A stretch of DNA of 64,000 bases from Gentiana macrophylla (taxonomy: Eukaryota; Streptophyta; Magnoliopsida; Gentianales; Gentianaceae): positions 19,987,541-20,051,540 of the forward strand of contig CM047814.1 of assembly GCA_026214975.1 (NCBI GenBank). Direction: 5' to 3'. The notes under the pieces were generated by a model. It ran no database searches. It saw nothing but the letters and a program-made list of their open reading frames with translations, and was not told where the DNA came from. A program made the position numbers and the translations under genes. Shown piece after piece: positions 37,123-48,600 of this stretch (within the stretch, counting starts at the first letter, position 1; each line of letters begins with the position of its first letter).

Positions 37123-38786
37123 GATATGGAATAAAAAATTGTGCTTAGGCTTGGGCTGATGCAAGATGGGAGGATATAGGTGTACAGTCGTCTGCTTAAG
37201 GGCTCTTCAATTTACAGTTAACGTTCTTCCATTGTTAGTTGGTTGGTTTGTGTTTGGTATGAAAGAAATCACAGAATATTTCATGGCTGAGATGGCTTAA
37301 TATGAGAGAATGTGAATGCATGGTGAAGATGATGAAAATTAAGGATGACTAAATGATTTCTTCGACTTGTACCTTGGATTTTTGCAGGCTATTGTGTTTA
37401 TTAAGTGAATTCGCCCTGGACTTTTTTCTTTTTCTCTTTGTAACATTTTTGCTGTTTTGCACTGTAGTTGTGAGTAATTATTCTTTATTAGATCTTCGAT
37501 GATAATTTGCAACCAAACAATATAATTTACTACACAGTTCAGGAAGAAAGATATATAATGAAGACCAGTTGATGGGAGATTCGATTCCTTTGTCATTAGA
37601 AGTTCATGTTCAGCATATTCTCCCTTGTCTTCGTTTCAGCTTCCTGTTTACTTGTCCATTTGCCTTTATTGTTGTTGCTTGCGTTTTGTTTCTAGATCGT
37701 TTGTGATTAGCGCGCGTACACACACTCACACAATGTTCCTCATACTAACCAAATGATCTACAGCTTTACCATGTCCTTCATCTGGCCATCTGTTTTATGT
37801 TATGATTTTGCTCTCGTGCTTGTGTTTGTGCAGGAGGATAATGATGAGTCTGCTCAAGATCAAGATGCCTCTGGATTAGATACAATTGAGGATAATGGTG
37901 CAGGTTCTCTTACAAACGATGATGCTTCAAGGAAGTTGGCAGGGGTTGATTATTTCAATGATGAAGAAACGGATCTGGTCAAAACCAATGCCACAAGTAA
38001 GTTATGTGTGAAAAAGTTGGTTTAAGTAAAGGACTCATTTACTAAAGAAAACATGGCAAGTTCGAAGGTTACACTAACAGAGTACAAGTCTCTTGAGTTG
38101 CAACATTCAGAGTAATAGCTTTTTACAGTTTGGGGGAAAACTCTAGAGTGTAATATCTTTACTTTGGATGACTTGATTCGAAGAATTCTAGTTTACAAAG
38201 CTTTTAACAGTTGTGTTTTTGTGCAGGGAGCTCATTGTGGGAAATTGATACACTACGTCATCATTATTGCCCAGCAGTATCAAGGTATGAGTGTTGTATA
38301 TGCCTCTTTCTTGTCTAAACACTTGGGAAAACTTGGATGTTTGCTTTATTAATTTGTATAATTTTCATAATGGTACAAGGTTTGTGTTGTCCCTGGAGAA
38401 CGATTTAACCCTCAGAGCCAAAACAACGGAAGTACCTGTTCAAGATTTCAGTTCTGGTTCCTACGCAACCATATTTGGTGAAGAGGTAGTATTTTCATCT
38501 TTTAGCATTTTCATCACGAGTGATTGATTGTTCAAGCACAATGGAATCTGCTACAATGTTGTTACACTTTGAAAATTTGTTTCTTTTGTTCTGATTTTTG
38601 TGTTGAGATAATAAAAATTAATGTTGTGAATGCTTAATGATTGGCCAGATAAGACGGAGGGTGAAACAAGTTCCTCTTGCGTTCTATAAAGCATCCCCAA
38701 GCTGTTTATTCTCAGAAGCCGACTTTCCAGGCTGGACATTTAAAAGTGAAGAGCCACAATCTGTTGCTGAAATTGAGGCTGCTTGA
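31054..38786 (+). CDS. NOC4: NOC4 homologue, nucleolar complex protein 4
   Basis: Fifteen exons: 31054-31419, 31506-31598, 31672-31748, 31997-32055, 32194-32245, 33096-33196, 33817-33902, 34031-34129, 34313-34371, 34473-34647, 35052-35225, 37834-37996, 38227-38284, 38380-38485, 38649-38786. All introns are GT-AG, phases agree, and the exons sum to 1806 bases (601 residues). The start ATG at 31054 is followed by a basic N-terminus (QRKRKRQKKG), fitting a nucleolar protein. The C-terminal half carries the CBF/Noc4 domain: KAWLSFLTLPLPLDVYKEVL, MPHLSNPLLLCDFLTRSYDI, SCLKSPLLPAYLAAAFCKRL and SRLALSVPPSGALIIIALVH. It ends with the conserved FYKASPSCLFSEADFPGWTF. An acidic insert (exon 12) separates the last blocks. 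In yeast, Noc4 pairs with Nop14 in 40S subunit maturation. Intron 11 (2.6 kb) is enlarged by repeats. The frame is intact and looks functional. Confidence 0.93.
35634..35838. mobile_element. MITE in NOC4 intron 11
   Basis: Inverted ends TGACACCACATGAAGTTTAC with CGTGGCACTACA on the left, and the complementary TGTAGTGCCACGG with TAAGTTTGGTGTGGCGCA on the right. Nearly the whole 205 bp folds on itself: internal arms GACATTTAAAAAGTTGATT and AATCGACTTTGAAAAGGTC, among others. Non-coding. The superfamily is not determined. Confidence 0.7.
37049..37122. repeat. Compound (AT)n(GT)n microsatellite in NOC4 intron 11
   Basis: About 23 AT units followed by about 14 GT units. Confidence 0.95.
38069..38205 (+). 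repeat. NOC4 intron 12 segment also present in the hAT element
   Basis: This 137-bp intron stretch, TTACACTAA...CAAAGCTTTT, matches the reverse complement of 51061-51198 at roughly 90% by eye. It ends 21 bases before exon 13. As the intron is part of an intact gene, it is the likely source and the hAT copy the derivative. Confidence 0.85.
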
Positions 38787-39342
38787 TGAGTTGGGTGGTT
38801 GTATTGTTCTCAAAATGCTATCATTCACAAGTGCTTTGTGTTATTGTTAGGTTACTAGCATTGTTTTCTCAATTTAAATTGCATAAAAGTGTAAAATAAC
38901 GTGAGTGAACAGGATAGCTTTATTTCTCTCCTTTTTTTTTTGGTCATTTGTTTTGTTTGGTTTTGTAATTTTGGTGTGCGCAAGTACTAGAATTCATGAG
39001 CACCGCCCAATTTTGCCCCGATTTTATCTTTCTTTTGCAAATGGAGTCAGCATCGACACTAAGCAAAACATTGTCTTGCTGCTTTATGGACTGCTCAAAA
39101 TCAGTAGTATTCGGTTCAAAAGAGTCTGATCATACTGCTTCGAATTTTCCATAAGCTGTCCTATAGCAATATCAAGCAACTAACTTGGTCTGGGATCTCA
39201 TACTATACACAGTAACAATTAACTTGGAAATCTATCCCAATCCAATCAAACTGGGCTGCTTGGCGTCGGACTATTTAGGTTTGGCTATGGCTTTTATGTC
39301 TTGATCCTTTTCTTTTGTTAGTCGTACTCACAAGCGAGGGTC
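38787..39342. other. NOC4 3' UTR and intergenic DNA
   Basis: No gene recognised. A poly-T stretch lies near 38932-38941. Confidence 0.4.
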
Positions 39343-39476
39343 AAGTGCTCTCTCAAGTACCATTGATCTTACCGTACACACACAATGTGTAGATGATCTA
39401 ACCGTAGACTTTTTGTTTCAAAACTTTGTTGTTTCGCTAGAATTATCGAAAAGCAATAACATTTGAGAGAGCACCT
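39343..39476. mobile_element. Short MITE-like inverted repeat
   Basis: AAGTGCTCTCTCAAGTACCATT at the left and, in reverse complement, AAGGTGCTCTCTCAAATGTT at the right. The span is 134 bp and non-coding. The target duplication was not resolved. Confidence 0.5.
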
Positions 39477-39479
39477 TGA

Positions 39480-39580
39480 GAGGATCCTTGCTCCCCTTTT
39501 TTGCCCATTAAAAACGGGGCTCGAACCCTGGTCACTTGCCAGGTTATACATAGTGCTCGCCACTAGGGCGATACCTTCTT
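39480..39580 (-). mobile_element. tRNA-derived SINE head
   Basis: On the minus strand, CGCCCTAGTGGCGAGCAC resembles a Pol III A box and GACCAGGGTTCGAGCCCC a B box, about 35 bases apart as in tRNA genes (B box at plus 39515-39532). It cannot fold into a good tRNA and lacks a clear anticodon arm, so a SINE or tRNA pseudogene is more likely than a working tRNA. The tail was not defined. Confidence 0.55.
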
Positions 39581-40221
39581 GGTAATCAAGCTGACAAGTC
39601 GAGTATTAAATGAGATATATTAATTTTTAAATGAGTCAAGTTCGATTATGCATTTATGTGACTCCATCGAGCCCGAGACCAGTTTGAAGCCCAAGTTTTT
39701 TTAGTCGGCAGAGGCAAGTCAAGTCAGAGAGTATCACCTCTCACCCCGGGTCACTTTGGGGTGTTTGGAAGCAAACCAAACAATTGGATAGCTGGTTTGG
39801 TTCACGTCCAAATTATAAAAATTCATGTTAGCAACAAATGCTCAAAGAAGAAACAAAAGTACACCTACCAAAATCCACCAATCCCCATTAATTAAGTCAT
39901 CATAATAGCATACATAGGCAAAAAAGAAAAAAAAATAATAATAATGATAATTGGAACTTGTTGGTTTTGCTTGCTTGAGCATACATACTTGATGACTTTC
40001 CTAAACCAGTACCTTGCTATTGTTTCCAAATTGTGACTGCTCACAAGTACTAGATGACTCACCTTCTTTCATTGTTCCCCTAAAAGGTGTACAATGTAAC
40101 TGTATGGGGGGTTATATGCAGCTGTCTGTATAAATGCAGAGTGGTCTTTAAGAGAGCTCTCCGTACACCGACATTTCAGGGATAAAAAGGGTTATATATC
40201 TTAAATAACAAAGAAGCAGTG
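39581..40221. other. Intergenic DNA and reductase promoter
   Basis: No gene. Sequence near 40130-40139 (CTGTATAAATGC) is a plausible TATA box about 90 bases upstream of the reductase start. Confidence 0.4.
40129..40135 (+). promoter_or_regulatory. Candidate TATA box of the reductase gene
   Basis: GTATAAATG lies about 90 bases upstream of the ATG at 40222, a normal distance for a short 5' leader. Confidence 0.4.
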
Positions 40222-42372
40222 ATGGAGCAAAATCATGAACTGAACAAGGGTAAAGTATGTGTTACAGGTGCTACAGGATTCCTTGCTTCTTGGCTCATCA
40301 AGAGACTACTACTTTCCGGCTATCATGTAATCGGAACCGTCAGAGACCCGGTAAAATTGCCTGCTTTTCTCTTGTTCGTTTAAAAAAAAAACCCGGGAAA
40401 AAAATGATTGTTAGCACAACATTGTATCACTAAACACCTGTATACCACCATTCATAAGTGTGGGTTGAGACTTGAGACTGATCGATTGTGGGTCCCACTC
40501 ATTTTTCTAATGAATAAACAAACACCTTTAATAGATGCTTTATCAACATTATATTGGGAGGGGAACTTTGCATACTTAAACATATATATATATATATATA
40601 TATACCTGGAAAACGCAGGAGATACAAGGAAGGTTGAACATCTATGGAGACTGGAAGGGTCAAAAGAGAGACTCCGGCTAGTAAAGGCTCAACTCTTGGA
40701 GGAAGGTAGCTTCGATGCTGCAATCAGAGGCTGTGAAGGAGTCTTTCACACTGCTTCTCCTGTTCTCGGAAGGCCAACATCCGACCCAAAGGCATGTGTA
40801 ATGTTACTTAGTTAACCACTTTCTAAGTCAAAACATGGTTTCTTTACCTCTGTATATAATTCTCTTGTGTTTAACCATTATCTGGAAACACATCGGTCTT
40901 TTCTGCCAAAGCATGTAATAATATACACTATGATTAGTAGGCAGAAATTTTGCAACCAGCTATTGAGGGGACATTGAATGTGCTGCGTTCATGCAAGAAC
41001 AACCCACAACTGAAGCGTGTGGTTCTTACTTCATCTTCCTCGACTGTCCGGGCAAGAGATGATTTTGATCCAAACGTGCCATTGGACGAGTCATCTTGGG
41101 GCTCTGAATCACTCTGCGAGAAACTGCAGGTACTACCAACAACTTCCTCTACATAATTTTCATCTATGAAATCCATGAATATCATACTAGGTTTATTTTT
41201 ATCTTTTAACCATTCGTAATGGTTTGTTCATTTCATTTTAACATGTTGGGCAAAGATCTGGTATGTTCTGTCTAAAATCTTAGCAGAAAAGGCGGCCTGG
41301 GCATTCTGTGTAGAAAACAAGATTGATCTGGTCACTGTTTTACCTGCTTTTGTTATTGGACCTAGCTTGCCACCTCATTTGTGCTCCACAGCTTCTGATG
41401 TCCTTGGCTTACTTAAAGGTTACTACTTCAATACCGATTCACTATACTCTACTTGCTTTAGAACTAAAAGAATACAATAGCGGTAAATACTTTTATGCCC
41501 GTGTTTTTACATATGTTGGGAGGACCTCAGACCCGTGGTTTCACAGAAAGGAATGTGTTTTCCGCCGGTTAAAGATGCTGGTGTACATTGTACACAAACA
41601 CAGTGGGTGAGTGTTTTTGGTGTTGTAGCACTCGAGCATCAATTTTGACCAGAATTATATTCAACCCTTTCTGTGAAACCACTTGGGAGCAAAATATACA
41701 TAGCTCAACATATGTCAAACCACAGGAAGACAGACAAAAGTCATTTACCCCAAAACAGTAAGTGGTAAACTAATAAAATAGTAAAAGCTTCATCTAATGC
41801 TGTGTGGTGATTACCTACTGCCAGGGGAAACAGAGAAATTTGATTGGCATGGAAGAATGGGATACGTCCATATTGATGATGTTGCCCTCTGCCATATCCT
41901 TGTTTACGAGCATAAAGAGGCAGAAGGACGTTATCTGTGTAGCTCAACTGTTCTAGACAATCATCAACTTGCTTCCATTCTCTCCGCACGTTATCCATCG
42001 TTTCCCATCCCCAAAAGGTAACTCGTTCATAACGGACTAGTGCTATTGTCATAACATTGTCTCACTACACACTTTCAGACCATTGACTAAGGTGGGACCT
42101 AATGTGCCACTGCACACTTTTCCCACCAATATCAATGTAGTGACACAATGTTGTTGCAGTATCACTTTTCTCATCATCCTTAATTAAGCTACTAAACAGC
42201 TAGCGATTTACATTACATTTCCAGGTTTAAGATGCTGGACAGGCCGCACTATGATCTGGATACAACCAAGTTGCGGAGATTAGGATTCAAATTCAAGTCC
42301 ATTGAAGAAATGTTTGATGATTGCATTACGTCACTGCTCCAGCAAGGACATCTTTCTCTACCCTCTGATTAG
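40222..42372 (+). CDS. Cinnamoyl-CoA-reductase-like NAD(P)H reductase, frame one base short
   Basis: Six exons: 40222-40350, 40619-40791, 40941-41129, 41256-41418, 41825-42017, 42225-42372. It is an extended SDR of the CCR/dihydroflavonol/phenylacetaldehyde reductase group. The nucleotide-binding motif [12 protein letters not shown] is in exon 1. [10 protein letters not shown] holds the Ser, and exon 4 starts [14 protein letters not shown] with the catalytic Tyr-x-x-x-Lys. The C-terminal part [32 protein letters not shown] and [14 protein letters not shown] is typical. Such enzymes reduce aldehydes, ketones or CoA thioesters in the cytosol; the substrate cannot be told. Exon 1 ends in phase 0 but exon 2 ([14 protein letters not shown]) needs one base before it. 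The exons sum to 995, one short of 332 codons. Intron 2 starts with GC. Either a real one-base deletion at ACCCG/GT or a consensus error explains this. Confidence 0.85.
41535..41683. repeat. 16-bp inverted repeat in reductase intron 4
   Basis: GTGGTTTCACAGAAAG at 41535-41550 and its exact complement CTTTCTGTGAAACCAC at 41668-41683, with about 117 bases between. A possible MITE remnant. Confidence 0.55.
42039..42171. mobile_element. MITE in reductase intron 5
   Basis: Left arm AGTGCTATTGTCATAACATTG then TCTCACTAC; right arm GTAGTGACACAATGTTG then TTGCAGTATCACT. These pair as about 30-bp imperfect inverted repeats. The centre is also partly palindromic (CCATTGACTAAGGTGGG against TCCCACCAATATCAATG). 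About 133 bp, non-coding. Confidence 0.6.
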
Positions 42373-42651
42373 TTGTTTGTTCTCCAATTCAACACCCCCT
42401 TTTCTCTTTATAGTTTAAATAAATTAATAATAGTTAAAGCCAGTAAAACATACCGAATCCAAGTATTTTCATTCAAGACTTCCATTTTATAGAGCTTATT
42501 GTAAGTCCAGGGGTTGGTTAGGCTACTTTGTTACATTATACAACTATGGAAACTCACAATGTAACAAGGTCCAAAATCCACTCAATTATTATGATCAGTT
42601 TATTTCGTTTTTTTTTTTTTTTTTTCTAAACTGCATTTACAAAAGAACAGC
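42373..42651. other. Short gap between convergent genes
   Basis: The reductase (plus) and TANGO2-like (minus) genes end tail to tail with about 280 bases between their stops. It holds both 3' UTRs and a T-run at 42611-42627. Confidence 0.6.
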
Positions 42652-45600
42652 TTAAACCTTTTGAATCCCTGAGCTATTTGTTGTTCTGGCATTCTCAACC
42701 TGGAAACTGATGCTCTGGTCTTTCCATACTTCCTTATCAAGATGCGTTTCATAAAAGGTCACATATCCACTTTTCTGCACAGTAACCATCGAGGTACTTC
42801 TTGTACCATAACGTCCCTGCATTTCATTTCAAAGAAGAACTACTAAGCTATTGATTACAAACCGCCCCACAAGATGAGTAGGAGGCGCAATAAATGCGAA
42901 AAAAAATATTAAGGTACAATCATTGTACCAAATGGATGAACATCATAATAAAATAACCATTTTTATTCTCTTTTCTCAATAAACATTAGTAATAACACAC
43001 AAAAAGGGTAGAAAAAGAGAGACTACCATTGGAGTGTCAAAATCAACAAATATGGAACTCAATTGGTGCTCCCATTCCACAGGATAAATGTGCGGCAGCT
43101 TGCTTTCATCATCATCTTTAGTAGTATCCCTCATTAACTTGTCAGGCAACTCTTTTAAGGGAATCTCTTCACCGCATTCTTCTAAAACAGCCTTGACACT
43201 TCTTTCTAATCGTTGGGACTGCAGTGACATTAACTCATTAGAAGAAAGGATTATAAAGTTTATTAAATTGAAGAGCTATCACTTATCGCAGCACCACTAA
43301 TAAGATATAAGACATGCAAATGCTGATAGGACAAACGCCATAGCATGCTTTCATGCCTGAAACTATCTACCCACCATAAATGTATAGACGACATAACATA
43401 TGCCTACCCACAAAAAAAAGGAATACTTAAGCTACAAAAGTGTTCAGAAACAAGACAACTCCAGATTACAGTCTCAACCTTGAATATACTTGTGGGACAA
43501 GAAGAAACACATGGACCACATCTTGTTGAAGTCTATTGAAAATTATTATTCAATTATTGGATCCTGAGTAATAATAGAAACCATGTGAAACTTTTCGCTA
43601 ACGTTCTCTTGATTTTGGTAATGACATCAGTCACTCAAACTTACCTCTCTGTTCCCCATTAAATGTAATTAGTTGTTTGAATGGAGGACATGCTAATAAA
43701 AAAACCATGCTTACAAATCCCTTTCATGTTCCACATTGCTGCACTAATTCTTTGTTTAACCTGAAACCGAAACCTTGAGAGTTGACACTCTTTCCCAACA
43801 CTCGACATGTTAATGTGCTTAGTTTTGTCACAAGTATACCAACATAAGTCCTAAATACCTAATCTCGGGCATGCAGCTCCAACTACAAAATGGGAAAGAA
43901 AATCACGGGAAAAACCAAACATGAAGGCGAAGAAAACATAATGGAATCCTTATGAGAATGTTGAAAGGAAACGGGAAAGGACATAAGTTCAACGAGGTAG
44001 TCCCAAATTGTTCTTAACAGAAGTTACTCATTCGAACTAATCAATAATTCATCACCCTTAACCAATGCTATCAAGCAATCAATAAATTAAGAACAACTGA
44101 TTATGCATACACTTTAGTATACACCTTTGGTAAGGGCACGTGTAATACATCTGTTATAAAGTATAGAAAAGAGAGGAAGATAAAGAGAAATATAACTCTA
44201 CTTATTAAACTTAACCTCTTAAGGTTAGTATATATAGGAGAATACAAAAATGCTAAGCATGCTAAAAGTAAAAGCATAAAGCATAAAGCATAAAGTAACT
44301 ACATTAACTACTTAGATAGCTTTTAGGGTGGTTACATCGATAAGTAGAAAAGTAGAACTGTTCATCTGCCTACTGTGTACAGAATTAATAATAAAGCTAA
44401 CTATAACATTAATTTATAAGTATCATTCAAACAGGTGTCGACTCTCGACCTCACGACCTCGACCCGCTAACCGGGATGAAGCTCTGGCTTGATATAAGTC
44501 CACGATGTAAACTATCAGCATACTAACTCTTTCAATACTCCTCCTCAAGCTGATAGGTAGATGTCAAGTAATCCCAGTTTCTCTGTACACATTTGAAAAT
44601 CCTTTTTAGGAAGACCTTTGGTGAAGATGTCACTACACGAAGCTTGGACTTGATGTATGATAGGTTGATATCGCCATTCGTGACCTTTTCTCCGATGAAG
44701 AGCCTATCAACTTCAATGTGTTTAGTCCTATCATGTTGAATGGATTATTAGATATGTCAATAGCAAACTTTGTCGCCTTTCAGATATGAACACACAGGCT
44801 CGGACACTGTATTCTTAGTTCAGACATGATTTTCTTAATCCATAAGAGCTCACATATGCCAAGAGCAACTGCTCTAAATTCAGCTTCAGCTGTACTTCTG
44901 GACACCACTGATTGTTTCTTGCTCCTCCAAGAGACCAGGTTTCCAAAAACATAAATACACCAACCAGAAGTGGATTTTCCTTCCACTTTATCACCTGCCC
45001 AATCAGCATCTACATATCCTTCAATTCTGGAGTTTCCTTGAGCTCTAAACATGACACCCTTCCCTGGACATCCTTTTAGGAACCTCAGTAATCTTAAGGC
45101 AGCATTGTAGTGAATAACTTTAGGGGCATGCATAAACTGACTCAGTTGGCTTACAGCAAATGAGATATCAGGTCTTGTATGAGAGAGGTAGATCAATCTC
45201 CTACTAGCCTCTCGATATTGTTCAAGGTCATAATCACCACCATCTTCATTCTTTCCAAATTTCACAAAGACGATCCACGGGGGGTTTCAAAGAGTTTGCA
45301 CCCAAGAGTCCATAATCTGAAAGTAGGTCCAGAGTATATTTTCTCCGAGTGAGTAGGATACCGGCCGAAGACACTTGTAATTTCAATACCTGTGAAGTAT
45401 TTAAGAGAGCCAAGGTCTTTTACATCAAAGCTGTTGTGCAGGAATCCTTTGAGTTATTGATTTCAGACCGAACTACCTGTAATAACAATGTCATCAACAT
45501 ATACTATGAGAATGGTAATATCCCCTTTGTCAGAATGTTTATAGAACATTGTGTGATCTCCATGCCCTTGGGTATATGATGCAAGTTTCATGGCACAGGT

Positions 45601-48600
45601 GAACTCTTTGAACCATGCCCTGTGGACTGCTTTTAGTCCATAGATGGATTTATTCGGTTTTAGGACATGGTTTGGTTTTGGAGCAAATCCGGTGGGAATT
45701 GCATATACACATCCTCCTCAGTAGTTCCCCATTCAAGAATGCATTCTTGATGTCAAGTTGGTGAAGAGGCCAATTCTGGTCGCTGCAATAGAGACCAATA
45801 TTCTAACAGAATTGAGCTTTGCAACCGGTGCAAAGGTCTCATTATAATCAATTCCCATAGATTGAGTATATCCCTTTGCCACAAGTCTTGCCTTATACCT
45901 GTTGACAGTGCCATCAGCATTGTGTTTGATATTAAACAGCCATCTACACCCTACTGAGTTTAGCCCTTTTGTGTAGGAATGTGGTCCCATGTGTGATTTC
46001 TCTCCAGGAGCATTCAATTCCTCCATATGACTGTTTCCATTGAGGGTGACTTAGAGCCTGCCATTGGGCGGTGGTAGTGTTTTTGTGGCATCTAAGTTGG
46101 TGCGAAAGATCCTAAGTTGGTTGGACACTTTCCCATAGGACATATATCTCTGTGATGGGATGTTTAGTGCACTCTCTAGGTTTCTTTCGCAGGCAATGGG
46201 TAAGACAAAGTGGAGGTTTCAATTTCTGGAGGTATAACCACTTGATTTAGGGCAGTTTGTTCAGTATTATCTTCAGGTTGTACAGGACAGATAGGTTTAG
46301 GCTGGGATTCAGACCTGGTTTTCTTCTGTCTGGTATAAATAATGGGAGGAGGAATGGTGGAGATGGTAGGCTCCTCCTGGCTAGTTGTTGGAGGAGTGGT
46401 TGAGGTGGAATACTCCTGGTTTAGAGGGGCAGTAGGATCCTCTTCTGTGTTAGATTGATGGATAGGTATTTACGGAGTAGGAGTGAAAGCAAAGTTGAAG
46501 TTAGATATGGGAAGAGTTGGTCCACTTTCTAGAATTGGTATGATTCGAGTTTTGGTCTTTGTTTTTGTTATAGAAAGGTGATCTTCAAAAAAGGTGATAT
46601 CATTAGTCACATAGAATTTGTGAGTGATAGGATCAAAGCATTTGTATCCTTTCTGAGTGGCGAATAACCAAGAAAATGGTTTTGATGGCCCTAGGATCAA
46701 GTTTGCTTTATTAGGAGAGTGATTGTGCACAAAGGCTAGGCACCCAAAGATTTTTAAAGGTAAGGAGTTTGTAAGTTTAGAATCGGGGAAGGAGTTGTTG
46801 AAGACATCAATAGGAGTTTTAAACTTGCACTGGATGGCATTCTGTTTATCAAGAAAGTGGTTGTGAGGACGACCTCACTTTGATAGATTGTTGGAACATT
46901 ATGGCATACAAAATGGTTCTCGCTACTTACAGTGAGGTGTCTGTTTTTCTTTCTCGCAATTCCATTACATTGAGGGGTGTTGGTACAAGTTGTTTGGTGA
47001 ATAATCCTTTTTGGTTACAAAAGGATTGAGTGAAGTATTAAGGTACTTAAGGTGCCTTTGTCAGACCTTAGGACTTGAATCTTGGTTTTAAATTGAGTTT
47101 CAATCATATTGTAAAAGCTTTCAAATAGGGCAGGTACTTCTGATTTTTGTTTCATAAGGTATACCCAAGTCAGTCTAGTATGATCATCAATGAAAGATAC
47201 AAACCAAGGTTTATGTGTGAGATTGGGGGTTCTAGAAGGTCCCCAAACATCGAGTGTATAAGAGTAAAAGGCATGAAGCTTTATAAGGAATGGATTTGAA
47301 CACATTTCTAGTTTGCTTTCCCAAAATGCAATGTTCACATTTCAAATTGTCAATACAAATTTGAGAAAAAATAGAGAGGGTACATCCTTTTAAATAGGGA
47401 AAATTGGGATGACTGATCTAAAATGTAACATCATAATCCTATTACATTTAGAATCTAAAGCAGACAAAGAAGACTTTCTTCACTCTTAAAATTGTTGCTA
47501 TGGATGAGATCTGAGACCACCCTCCTTTCTCTAAGATCGCCAATCTTCATCAAGTGATCCCATTTCTGAAACTCACAATGAGTGGAATCAAAGTTAGCAA
47601 TACATTTCCTATCCTTACGTAATTGGTGACAGAGAATAGGTTGCACTCAAGCTTAGGGACATATAAGGCATGATTTTAGGGTAAGGTTTGGTAGGATATT
47701 ACAGACCACTGCATCACCACCTGGAAACAGAGCCATCTGCAATAGTAACATAATGGTTTGCATTACTATTATGGAAAGATTGAAATAGAGAGTAGTTACC
47801 AGTCATGTGGCTAGAGGCTCCTGAGTCTACAATCCAAGTAGCATTCTTACTCTGTGCAGTAGTTCCAGCTGAAGAGTCTGCACCAGAGGTGGATGGCATC
47901 CTCTTGTCAAACAGATGGTTAAGAGTATCCATTTGTTCTTTAGTGAACCCACATGGCTGTTCAGTTACATTGTATGCCTTCTTCTGTTCACCCCAGTTAC
48001 CATCATTCCTGTTTTGTTGGTTTGTTTGGAAGTGGGGTGGTTTCCCATGTAGTTTCCAGCAGTGTTCTTTAATGTGCCCCTTTTTCTTGCAGTAGTCACA
48101 GACCATACTAAGCCTCTGCTCATTCTTCTTGTTGTTTCCCTTATTGTAGGCAGCATTTGCCATCTCAATGGCAATAAAGGCTGAATTCTCAGCAATAGGG
48201 GTAGGAAGAAGACCTCTATTCATCACCCCTTTCCTACTTTCTTCTTTCACGATTGCTGGAAAGCTTCTTGAATGGTAGGGAAAGGATCTTCAGCTAAAAC
48301 TCTTTTCTGGCGGCAAAGATCAAAGTTAGAATTGAGGCCTTTGAGAAAGTCAAAAACTCTTTCTGTTGGATCCATTCGAGATGTTTGGCAACATCATCGG
48401 TCTGCGAGTCCATTTAATGAGGTGAGTTGGTCATATTCTTGCCAAATTTTGTTGAGGTGTTGAGATACCTAGTGACATCTAGGTTTCCTGTTTTGTGTCC
48501 TCAAAGTATTTCAAGACCAAAAGCTGAATAAAGTTGCCTTTATCGAAAAAGACTTGGCAACATTTTCCTGATTTCATGGGGTGATTTTGCAAACATGTGT

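Noticed and set aside
39515..39575. A functional tRNA gene
   Set aside because: The A and B boxes are present on the minus strand, but the stems do not pair well and there is no clear anticodon loop.
40408..40815. A 135-residue protein starting in reductase intron 1
   Set aside because: It reads through an (AT)n tract and the 3' end of intron 1 before entering exon 2; the correct exon 2 starts at 40619.
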